A DNA stretch of 64,000 bases from Streptomyces sp. XY006 (lineage in GTDB: Bacteria; Actinomycetota; Actinomycetes; Streptomycetales; Streptomycetaceae): assembly GCF_002237655.1 (NCBI RefSeq), contig NZ_NOKT01000002.1, positions 1 to 64,000 of the forward strand, in the 5' to 3' direction. This document shows, piece by piece, positions 37,000 through 44,624 of the stretch. Positions within the stretch are counted from its first letter, which is position 1. The number at the start of each line of letters is the position of its first letter. The notes beneath the pieces are model-generated. The model saw only the letters and a program-made list of their open reading frames with translations, had not been told where the DNA came from and did not search any database. Made by a program: the position numbers and the translations under genes.

Positions 37000-37015
37000 G
37001 GCGCCGCCCGGCGCC
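37000..37015 (+). terminator. hairpin after alkB
   Basis: GGCGCC, GCCC loop, GGCGCC forms a short strong hairpin ten bases after the alkB stop codon, with no T-run. The remaining 110 bases up to the next gene show no clear feature. Confidence 0.45.
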
Positions 37016-37127
37016 GGCGAACGCCCCCGCCGCACCGGCCCGTTGGACCGGACCCGGCGGTTCCGTCCGGGGCGGGGTCTGCTTTGCTGCTTCCGTCGGG
37101 AGCGGGACCACACAACGCGGGGCGATC

Positions 37128-37874
37128 ATGCGGGCAGGCGTACGGCACGTCGCGGACGGCACCTATCTGGTGCACGGCTCGAACACGAACTGGGTGATCC
37201 TCACGGAAGGGGACGCCGTCACCCTGGTCGACACCGGCTACCCCGGCGACCGGGAGCAGCTCCTCGCCTCCCTCGCGGAGGTGGGCAGCGCCCCGGAGGC
37301 GGTCGCGGCCGTGCTGATCACGCACGCGCACAACGACCACCTCGGATCCGCCGAGTACCTGCGGTCCGCGTACGGCACGCCCGTATACCTGCACGAGGCC
37401 GAGGTGCCGCACGCCCGGCGGGACTTCCTGCAGCAGGTGACCGTCGGGACGGTGCTGCGGAACGCCTGGCGGCCCGGAGTGCTGTCCTGGACGGCGCACG
37501 TGCTGCGGTCCGGCGGCACGCAGCAGCACCCCGTCACAGCACCCGAGCCGTTCCCGCGGGCGGGCGCCCTGGACCTGCCCGGACGCCCCGTGCCGGTGCA
37601 CACGCCGGGCCACACCGACGGGCACTGCGCCTACCATCTGCCGGGCATCGGTGCGCTGATCTCGGGCGACGCCCTGGTCAGCGGGCACGCCACCTCGCGG
37701 ATCGAGGGGCCGCAGCTGCTGCCCGACATGTTCCACCACGAACGGCCGCGCGCGGTGGCCTCCCTGGACGTCCTGGCCGAGCTGGAGGGCGAGCTGCTGC
37801 TGCCCGGGCACGGGCCGGTGTACCGCGGCCCGGTGCGCGACGCCGCACTCCTGGCCCGGGAACGCGCCCTTTAG
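37128..37874 (+). CDS. metallo-beta-lactamase-fold hydrolase
   Basis: The 248-residue protein carries the metal motif ITHAHNDHLG with His66, His68, Asp70 and His71, followed by TPGHTDGHCAY and ISGDALVSGH, so a binuclear metal site is complete. Substrates in this broad family include thioesters and lactones; nothing here narrows that. No signal peptide, so it is cytoplasmic. Only 41 bases separate it from the DUF4032 gene, so co-transcription is possible. Confidence 0.87.
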   Translation: MRAGVRHVADGTYLVHGSNTNWVILTEGDAVTLVDTGYPGDREQLLASLAEVGSAPEAVAAVLITHAHNDHLGSAEYLRSAYGTPVYLHEAEVPHARRDFLQQVTVGTVLRNAWRPGVLSWTAHVLRSGGTQQHPVTAPEPFPRAGALDLPGRPVPVHTPGHTDGHCAYHLPGIGALISGDALVSGHATSRIEGPQLLPDMFHHERPRAVASLDVLAELEGELLLPGHGPVYRGPVRDAALLARERAL

Positions 37875-37915
37875 AGTGAGGCGACGATCGGCGGCGAGAC
37901 AAGGACACCCGGCGC

Positions 37916-39148
37916 ATGGCACTGCAGATCAGCGCGACGAACCCGGAACACCCCGCGCTCCTGCTGGAGCTGCCCTGGGACGTGCCCCTGGAGGACTGGC
38001 CCGAGGAGTACCTGGTCCCGCTGCCGCGCGGCATCTCCCGCCACGTGGTGCGCTACTCGCGCGCCGGGGACGAGGTGATCGCCGTCAAGGAGCTGGCCGA
38101 GCGGCCCGCGCTGCGCGAGTACGAGCTGCTGCGCGACCTGGACCGGCTCGGCATCCCCGCGGTCGACCCGCTGGCCGTGGTCACGGGCCGCACCGACGCG
38201 GACGGCGCCCCGCTGGAGAGCGTGCTGGTCACCCGGCACCTGGGCGGCTCGATGCCGTACCGCTCCATGTTCGAGACGACCATGCGCCCGGCCACCATGC
38301 ACCGGCTGATGGACGCGCTCGCCGTGCTGCTGGTGCGGCTGCACCTGGCCGGGTTCGCCTGGGGCGACTGCTCGCTGTCCAACACCCTGTTCCGGCGCGA
38401 CGCGGGCGCCTACGCGGCCTATCTGGTGGACGCCGAGACCGGTGACCTGCATCCGCGGCTCAGCCCGGGGCAGCGCGAGTACGACCTCGATCTCGCGCGG
38501 GTGAACATCAGCGGGGAGCTGCTGGACCTGGAGGCGTCCGGGGCGCTGCACCCGTCGGTGGACCCGGTCGAGTTCGGCATGGAGATCTGCGCCCGCTACC
38601 GGGGCCTGTGGGACGAGCTGACCCGCACGTCCGTCTACCCGGCGGGCAAGCACCACTACATAGAACGCCGGATCCGCCGGCTGAACGAACTCGGCTTCGA
38701 CGTCGCCGAGATGCAGATCGAGCACGCCGCCCACGGGGACACGGTCACCTTCGTGCCCAAGGTCGTCGACGCGGGCCACCACCAGCGGCAGTTGCTGCGG
38801 CTGACCGGTCTCGACACCGAGGAGAACCAGGCCCGGCGGCTGCTGAACGACCTGGAGAGCTGGATGGCGACTCAGGACGACTACGCGCCCGGCGATCCTC
38901 TCGGCGCCCGGCCCGAGGTACTGGCCCACCGCTGGGTGCGGGAGGTGTTCCGGCCGACCGTGCGGGCCGTCCCGCCCGAACTGCGCGGCACCATGGACCC
39001 GGCGGAGATCTACCACCAGCTCCTGGAACACCGCTGGTACCTGTCCGAGCGGGCCCAGCACGACATCGGCCTCGACACGGCGGTCGAGGACTACATCAGG
39101 AACATCCTGCCGAAGGCGCGCAAGACGCTGCAGCCGACGGCGGAGTGA
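37916..39148 (+). CDS. DUF4032 protein (kinase-like fold)
   Basis: The 410-residue protein is of the DUF4032/lipopolysaccharide-kinase-like type: it has a kinase-like N-terminal half (VIAVKELAERPALREYELLRD, GFAWGDCSLSNTLFRRD, YLVDAETGDL) with lysine and catalytic-loop aspartate in plausible positions, and a helical C-terminal domain. Substrate unknown. ATG at 37916 has AAGGA about 10 bases upstream. It faces a convergent universal stress protein gene with one base between them. Confidence 0.83.
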   Translation: MALQISATNPEHPALLLELPWDVPLEDWPEEYLVPLPRGISRHVVRYSRAGDEVIAVKELAERPALREYELLRDLDRLGIPAVDPLAVVTGRTDADGAPLESVLVTRHLGGSMPYRSMFETTMRPATMHRLMDALAVLLVRLHLAGFAWGDCSLSNTLFRRDAGAYAAYLVDAETGDLHPRLSPGQREYDLDLARVNISGELLDLEASGALHPSVDPVEFGMEICARYRGLWDELTRTSVYPAGKHHYIERRIRRLNELGFDVAEMQIEHAAHGDTVTFVPKVVDAGHHQRQLLRLTGLDTEENQARRLLNDLESWMATQDDYAPGDPLGARPEVLAHRWVREVFRPTVRAVPPELRGTMDPAEIYHQLLEHRWYLSERAQHDIGLDTAVEDYIRNILPKARKTLQPTAE

Positions 39149-39149
39149 G

Positions 39150-40043
39150 CTACTGCGCCTTCGCGGCGTGCGGCACCACCGCCACCGGGCAGTCCGCGTG
39201 GTGCAGCACCCCGTGGGCCACCGAGCCGATCCGGGCGCCGACGGCGGTGCGGTGGGCGCGGCGGCCGACGACCATCAGCTGCGCCGTCCCGGCCACCGAC
39301 AGCAGCACCTGGCCGGCGCTGCCCATCTCCACGTGCTCCTCCACCGGCACCCCGGGGAACCGCTCCCGCCAGGGCCGCACCGCGGCGGCCAGGGCCTTCT
39401 TCTCGTACGGCTCCAGGCCCCCGGCCTCGTCGAGCAGCTTCAGCGAGCCGGGGCTGTAGGCGAAGACGGGCGGCAGGGTCCAGGCCCGCACGACCCGCAC
39501 GGTCGCCCCGCGCGCGGCCGCCGTCTCGAACGCGAAGCGGAGCGCGTCGGCGCTGTCCTCCGGGTCGCCCTGCTGGCCCACGACGACCTCCCGCCCGGCG
39601 GCCTCGCCCGAGGGCTGGTCGCCGGCCCGGACCAGCACCACGGGCCGGGTGGCCGCGGCGATGACCTGCTGGCCGACCGAGCCGAGCAGGAAGCCGACGA
39701 TCGGCCCGTGCCCGCGCGAGCCGAGCACGAGCAGCTCGGCGTCCTCAGCGGCGGCGACCAGGGTGTCGGCGACCGGGCCCTCCACGACGTCGGTGGTCAC
39801 CTCGAGCCCGGGGTGGCGTTCGGTCACGGTCGTGACGGCCTCGGCCATGGCGCTGTGCACCCACTCGGCCTGGCTGTCCGCGTCCCCTTCGATCCCGGCC
39901 TCGAGCGCCTCCTGCGGCTGGAACCGCCAGGCGTGCACCACGCGCAGCGGACGGTCGCGCCGCACCGCCTCGCGGGCCGCCCAGCCGAGGGCCGCGAGGC
40001 TCTCCTGCGTTCCGTCGACCCCTGCGGTGATCGGGCGTGTCAT
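39150..40043 (-). CDS. universal stress protein, two Usp domains
   Basis: The 297-residue protein has two tandem Usp domains (1-150 and 160-297). The first has an intact ATP-binding loop (LGSRGHGPIVGFLLGSVGQ); the second is weaker (GRRAHRTAVGARIGSVAHG). These proteins help survival under energy and redox stress. The ATG has GGAGG about 7 bases upstream. It is divergent from the redox two-component genes at 40234, with a 190-base intergenic region; I found no SigB-type motif there. Confidence 0.9.
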   Translation of the reverse strand: MTRPITAGVDGTQESLAALGWAAREAVRRDRPLRVVHAWRFQPQEALEAGIEGDADSQAEWVHSAMAEAVTTVTERHPGLEVTTDVVEGPVADTLVAAAEDAELLVLGSRGHGPIVGFLLGSVGQQVIAAATRPVVLVRAGDQPSGEAAGREVVVGQQGDPEDSADALRFAFETAAARGATVRVVRAWTLPPVFAYSPGSLKLLDEAGGLEPYEKKALAAAVRPWRERFPGVPVEEHVEMGSAGQVLLSVAGTAQLMVVGRRAHRTAVGARIGSVAHGVLHHADCPVAVVPHAAKAQ

Positions 40044-40233
40044 CCGGCTGCCTCCTTGTGTAGGTCACTGGCGATGGTGATCAGTCTTCCCCAACCTCCG
40101 CGCAGGCCGGGCGCCGTGTGGCGGTGATCTCCGTATCCGGGCGTTCCGCGGCGATCGAACATACGATGGGCGGAGGTCGGCGCGGCGCCCCGGGACGCCG
40201 TGCCGTGAGTCGACCGCCCGGTGTGGGGGACGT

Positions 40234-41910
40234 ATGGCACAGGCCGCCGACACGGCGCGGACCGTCATCATGACCGTGGACGACGATCCGGGGGTCTCCC
40301 GGGCCGTGGCCCGCGACCTGAGGCGGCGGTACGGCGCGTCGTACCGGATCGTGCGGGCGGAGTCCGGCGAGTCGGCGCTGGACGCGCTGCGGGAGCTGAA
40401 GCTGCGCGGCGATCTCGTCGCGGTGATCCTCGCGGACTACCGGATGCCGCAGATGAACGGCATCGAGTTCCTCGAACAGGCGCTGGACGTCTATCCCGGT
40501 GCGCGGCGCGTGCTGCTGACCGCGTACGCGGACACGAACGCGGCGATCGACGCGATCAACGTCGTCGACCTCGATCACTACCTGCTCAAGCCGTGGGACC
40601 CGCCGGAGGAGAAGCTCTACCCGGTGCTGGACGACCTGCTGCAGGCGTGGCGGTCCAGCGACTTCCGGCCCGTGCCGGCCACGAAGGTCGTGGGGCACCG
40701 CTGGTCGGCGCGCTCCTCGGACGTGCGGGAGTTCCTCGCCCGCAACCAGGTGCCCTACCGCTGGTACTCCTCCGACGAGCCGGAGGGACGGCGGCTGCTG
40801 GCCGCGGCCGGCGAGGACGGACTGCGGCTGCCGGTCGTGATCACCCCGGACGGCACGCCCCTGGTCGAACCGGAGGCCGTGGACCTCGCGGCCCGGGTCG
40901 GCCTGGCGACGACCCCCACGGCGGACTTCTACGACCTGGTCGTGATCGGCGGCGGCCCCGCCGGACTCGGCGCGGCCGTCTACGGCGCCTCCGAGGGGCT
41001 GCGGACGGTGCTGGTGGAGCGGTCGGCGACCGGCGGGCAGGCCGGGCAGAGCTCGCGCATCGAGAACTACCTGGGCTTCCCCGACGGCGTGTCCGGGGCG
41101 CAGCTCACCGACCGCGCCCGGCGGCAGGCCGCCAAGTTCGGCGCGGAGATCCTCACCGCGCGCGAGGTGACGGCCCTGGAGGTCAACGGCGCGGCCCGCG
41201 TCGTGCGGTTCTCGGACGGCTCGGCGGTCGCCGCGCACAGCGTGATCCTGGCGACCGGCGTCAGCTACCGGCAGCTCCAGGCGCCCGGCTGCGACGACCT
41301 GACCGGATGCGGGGTCTACTACGGGTCCGCCCTGACCGAGGCGCCCGCCTGCCAGGGGCAGGACATCTACATCGTCGGCGGCGCCAACTCCGCGGGGCAG
41401 GCCGCGATGTACCTGTCCCGGGGTGCCAAGTCGGTGACGCTGCTGGTGCGCGGCGAGTCGCTGACGGCGTCGATGTCGCACTACCTGATCCAGCAGATCG
41501 AGGAGTCCCCCAACATCCGGGTGCGCGCCCGCACGGTCGTCGAGGAGGCGCACGGCGACGGCCATCTGGAGCGGCTGACCCTGCGGGACGTGGACACCGG
41601 CGAGACGGAGCAGGTCGACGCGCAGTTCGTGTTCGTGTTCATCGGCGCCGCCCCGCTGACCGGCTGGCTGGACGGCACGGTGCTGCGCGACGAGCGCGGG
41701 TTCATCCTCGCCGGGCCCGATCTGACCGCCGACGGCCGTCCGCCCGAGGGCTGGGAGCTGGACCGGCCGCCGTACCACCTGGAGACCAACGTGCCCGGGG
41801 TGTTCGTGGCGGGCGACGCCCGTTCCGAGTCCGCCAAGCGGGTCGCGTCCGCCGTCGGAGAGGGAGCCATGGCCGTCATGCTCGTCCACCGGTATCTGGA
41901 GCAGTCGTGA
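40234..41910 (+). CDS. response regulator fused to thioredoxin-reductase-like flavoprotein
   Basis: The 558-residue protein has a receiver domain (1-125; phosphorylation site Asp68 in VILADYRMP, LLTAYAD, LKPWDPP), a thioredoxin/glutaredoxin-like linker (about 135-215) and a thioredoxin-reductase-like flavin part (about 228-555; VIGGGPAGLGAAVYGASEG, FVAGDARSESAKRVASAVGEG). The active site differs: where TrxR has CATC this protein reads GVYYGSALTEA, with no CxxC, and the linker lacks CPYC. It therefore cannot reduce thioredoxin by the usual route. The stop overlaps the next start (GTGA). No DNA-binding domain, so output may be flavin chemistry. Confidence 0.9.
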   Translation: MAQAADTARTVIMTVDDDPGVSRAVARDLRRRYGASYRIVRAESGESALDALRELKLRGDLVAVILADYRMPQMNGIEFLEQALDVYPGARRVLLTAYADTNAAIDAINVVDLDHYLLKPWDPPEEKLYPVLDDLLQAWRSSDFRPVPATKVVGHRWSARSSDVREFLARNQVPYRWYSSDEPEGRRLLAAAGEDGLRLPVVITPDGTPLVEPEAVDLAARVGLATTPTADFYDLVVIGGGPAGLGAAVYGASEGLRTVLVERSATGGQAGQSSRIENYLGFPDGVSGAQLTDRARRQAAKFGAEILTAREVTALEVNGAARVVRFSDGSAVAAHSVILATGVSYRQLQAPGCDDLTGCGVYYGSALTEAPACQGQDIYIVGGANSAGQAAMYLSRGAKSVTLLVRGESLTASMSHYLIQQIEESPNIRVRARTVVEEAHGDGHLERLTLRDVDTGETEQVDAQFVFVFIGAAPLTGWLDGTVLRDERGFILAGPDLTADGRPPEGWELDRPPYHLETNVPGVFVAGDARSESAKRVASAVGEGAMAVMLVHRYLEQS

Positions 41911-43352
41911 GCGGGCAGTGCGTGCCCTGCGACCCCGCGGAGATCGGGGCGCTGTTCCTGTTCGAGAAGCTGACGCCCGAGCAGCTCGGGCGGCTGTGCG
42001 CCGAGGGGCGGGTGGAGCGGTTCGAGCCCGGCCCCGTGTACACCGAGGGTGACCCCGCCACCTGCTTCTACGTGATGCTGGAGGGCACCGTCGTGCTGTA
42101 CCGCCGGGTCGGCGGGGACGACGTGGAGGTGAGCCGCACCTCCCAGCGCGGGGTGTACGCCGGGTCCATGCAGGCCTACCTGGGCGACCGGGTGCGGCAG
42201 GTCTACAACAACTCCATGCGCGTCACCGAGCCGACGCGCTTCTTCGTGCTGCCCGCCGACACCTTCGCGCAGATCATGCAGGAGTGGTTCCCGATGGCGG
42301 TGCACCTGCTGGAGGGGCTGTTCTTCGGTTCGAAGAACACGCAGCGGGCCGTCGGGCAGCGTGAACGGCTGCTGGCGCTCGGCTCGTTGTCGGCGGGTCT
42401 CACGCACGAGCTGAACAACCCGGCCGCGGCGGCCGTGCGGGCGACCGCGACGCTGCGGGAGCGGGTGGGCAAGATGCGCCACAAGCTGGCGATCATCGCG
42501 CAGGGCTCGTACTCCCCCGAGGTGATGGCGAACCTCATCGACATCCAGGAGCGCACCGCCGAGCGCGTCGCCAAGGCCCCCGTGCTGAGCCCGCTGGAGG
42601 CCTCCGACCGGGAGGACGCGCTCGCCGACTGGCTCGACGACCACGGCCTCCCGGACGGCTGGCGCATCGCGCCCACGTTCGTCCAGGCCGGCTTGGACGT
42701 GGACTGGCTGGACCAGGTCGCGGCCGCCGTCGACGAGGAGATACTGCCGAGCGCGATCGGCTGGCTCAGCTACACCGTCGAGACCGAGCTGCTGATGGAC
42801 GAGATCAGCGACTCCACCACGCGCATCTCGCACCTGGTCGACGCGGCGAAGCAGTACTCGCAGCTCGACCGGGCCCCGTTCCAGAACGCCGACGTGCACG
42901 AACTCCTCGACAGCACCCTGCTGATGCTGTCGGGCAAGATGGGCCCGCAGATCAAGGTCGTCAAGGACTACGACCGCACCCTGCCGAGGATCCCCGCGTA
43001 CCCGGCGGAGCTCAACCAGGTGTGGACGAACCTGATCGACAACGCGGTCTCGGCGATGAACAGCGCGGGCGGCGAAGGGACGTTGACCGTGCGGACGGCC
43101 CGGGAGCACGACCGGCTGCTGGTGGAGTTCCGGGACACCGGCGTCGGCATCCCGGCGCAGGACCGGGAGCGGATCTTCGACCCCTTCTTCACGACGAAGC
43201 CGGTGGGCGAGGGCACGGGGCTCGGCCTCGACATCTCCTGGCGGATCGTGGTGAACAAGCATCACGGCAACATCCAGGTGGAATCGGAGCCGGGCGACAC
43301 GCGGTTCCAGGTGCTGCTGCCGCTGACGGCGGCCGAGGAGGAGTCGGAATGA
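41907..43352 (+). CDS. histidine kinase with N-terminal cyclic-nucleotide-binding domain
   Basis: The 481-residue protein has a CNBD (about 15-140; FEPGPVYTEGDPATCFYVMLEG), a kinase dimerisation helix with phospho-acceptor His167 (GSLSAGLTHELNNPAAA) and a C-terminal HATPase (VWTNLIDNAVSAMNSAGG, FRDTGVGIP, GEGTGLGLDIS). No membrane segments, so it senses an internal signal, perhaps a cyclic nucleotide. It is the evident partner of the upstream receiver. GTG at 41907 overlaps the previous stop and GGAG lies five bases upstream. An alternative name is ATP-binding protein. Confidence 0.9.
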   Translation: MSGQCVPCDPAEIGALFLFEKLTPEQLGRLCAEGRVERFEPGPVYTEGDPATCFYVMLEGTVVLYRRVGGDDVEVSRTSQRGVYAGSMQAYLGDRVRQVYNNSMRVTEPTRFFVLPADTFAQIMQEWFPMAVHLLEGLFFGSKNTQRAVGQRERLLALGSLSAGLTHELNNPAAAAVRATATLRERVGKMRHKLAIIAQGSYSPEVMANLIDIQERTAERVAKAPVLSPLEASDREDALADWLDDHGLPDGWRIAPTFVQAGLDVDWLDQVAAAVDEEILPSAIGWLSYTVETELLMDEISDSTTRISHLVDAAKQYSQLDRAPFQNADVHELLDSTLLMLSGKMGPQIKVVKDYDRTLPRIPAYPAELNQVWTNLIDNAVSAMNSAGGEGTLTVRTAREHDRLLVEFRDTGVGIPAQDRERIFDPFFTTKPVGEGTGLGLDISWRIVVNKHHGNIQVESEPGDTRFQVLLPLTAAEEESE

Positions 43353-43705
43353 GCGACGAGAACGGTATCGACCCGAGCGTGCCGCCGAGCGGCAGCGGGT
43401 GCGCCGAGTGCGACGCGGACGGGGGGTGGTGGTTCCACCTGCGGCGGTGCGCGCAGTGCGGGCACGTGGGGTGCTGCGACAGCTCGCCGGCCAAGCACGC
43501 CACGGCGCACTTCCGGGAGACCGGGCACCCGTTCGTGCAGAGCTACGAGCCGGGTGAGAGCTGGTTCTGGAGCTACGAGACGAACGAGCTGTACGAGGGC
43601 GGGCCGGAGCTGGCCGCGCCGGTGAGTCATCCGGAGGACCAGCCCGCGCCGGGACCCGCCGGGCGGGTGCCGGCGGACTGGGCCACGGTGCTGCGGGCCG
43701 GGTAG
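43349..43705 (+). CDS. UBP-type zinc-finger protein
   Basis: The 118-residue protein contains a zinc-finger of the ubiquitin-hydrolase type (CAECDADGGWWFHLRRCAQ, CGHVGCCDSSPAKHATAHF, GHPFVQSYEPGESWFWSYE) with all usual Cys and His ligands. In bacteria its partner is unknown; in eukaryotes this finger binds the ubiquitin C-terminus. The ATG overlaps the kinase stop (ATGA), so it belongs to the same operon and is probably a subunit or adapter of the redox two-component module. Confidence 0.9.
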   Translation: MSDENGIDPSVPPSGSGCAECDADGGWWFHLRRCAQCGHVGCCDSSPAKHATAHFRETGHPFVQSYEPGESWFWSYETNELYEGGPELAAPVSHPEDQPAPGPAGRVPADWATVLRAG

Positions 43706-43817
43706 CCCCGGCGTGCCGCCGGCCGTCGGCCGCGGCCCGTTCATGATGGATCGCGCCCACGCGGCGGAGCCGCACGATTGTCACGGCCCCGCGCGCCCGG
43801 AGAAGAAGGTTGGTTCA

Positions 43818-44624
43818 GTGCCGCAGGCCTCGTTCATCGCGCCGGTCGTCGGGAGGGAAGCCGAACTCGCGCGCCTCTCCGAGGTGCTGCAGGGGGCGCG
43901 CGCGGGTGAGGCGCGTGCCGTGCTGCTCGCCGGGGACGCCGGTGTCGGCAAGACGCGGGTCCTCGACGAGGCCGGGAAGCGGGCCGCCGGTGCCGGTATG
44001 ACCGTGGTCGTCGGGCACTGCGTCGATCTGGGCGACGTGGGCCTGCCCTATCTGCCGTTCACGGAGATTCTGGGCGTGCTCGCGGCCGACGAGCGGTTCT
44101 CGGCCGTCGTGGCCGGGCATCCGGTCGCCGAGCGGTTGCTGGGGTCGGGGACCGACGCCGTGCGGGACGTGGACGGGCGGCTGCGGCTGTTCGAGGGGAT
44201 CGCCGGGCTGCTGGCCGCGGTGGCGGACGTGGCGCCGCTGCTGCTGGTGCTGGAGGACCTGCACTGGGCCGACCAGTCGTCCCGGGACCTGCTGCGGTTC
44301 CTGCTGGGGCGGGGCGTCCTGCGGCGGCGCCTGGCGGTGTTCGCCTCGTACCGGGCCGACGACCTGCACCGCAGGCACCCCCTGCGGCCGCTGCTCGCGG
44401 AGCTGGTACGGCTGCCCGCCGTGGAGCGCCTGGAGCTGCGGCCGCTGCCCGACCCGGAGGTGGCGCGGCTCGTGCGGGCCCTGGAGCGCCGGCCGCTGCC
44501 GGAGACCACGGTGCGGCGGATCGTGGAGCGGGCCGAGGGCAACGCCTTCTACGCGGAGGAGCTGCTCGCGGCGACGGACACCGGGCCGGCGGGGTGCCGA
44601 GCGGGCTCGCCGACGTGCTGCTGA
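43818..44624 (+). CDS. N-terminal fragment: AAA ATPase part of the LuxR-type regulator
   Basis: This frame gives 268 residues with Walker A and B motifs of the AAA/STAND ATPase and ends with a short non-homologous tail (CRAGSPTCC) after the frameshift. If expressed as such it would be a truncated ATPase without DNA-binding domain. Confidence 0.6.
   Translation: MPQASFIAPVVGREAELARLSEVLQGARAGEARAVLLAGDAGVGKTRVLDEAGKRAAGAGMTVVVGHCVDLGDVGLPYLPFTEILGVLAADERFSAVVAGHPVAERLLGSGTDAVRDVDGRLRLFEGIAGLLAAVADVAPLLLVLEDLHWADQSSRDLLRFLLGRGVLRRRLAVFASYRADDLHRRHPLRPLLAELVRLPAVERLELRPLPDPEVARLVRALERRPLPETTVRRIVERAEGNAFYAEELLAATDTGPAGCRAGSPTCC

Noticed and set aside
42203..42676. Minus-strand frame inside the histidine kinase gene (157 residues)
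   Set aside because: Antisense shadow with Ser/Arg-rich composition and no conserved motif.
40221..43352. Apparent 1043-residue fusion of the response-regulator and kinase genes
   Set aside because: The first half is the +1 frame of the flavoprotein gene and is Arg/Ala-rich noise. The kinase has its own GTG at 41907 with GGAG upstream.
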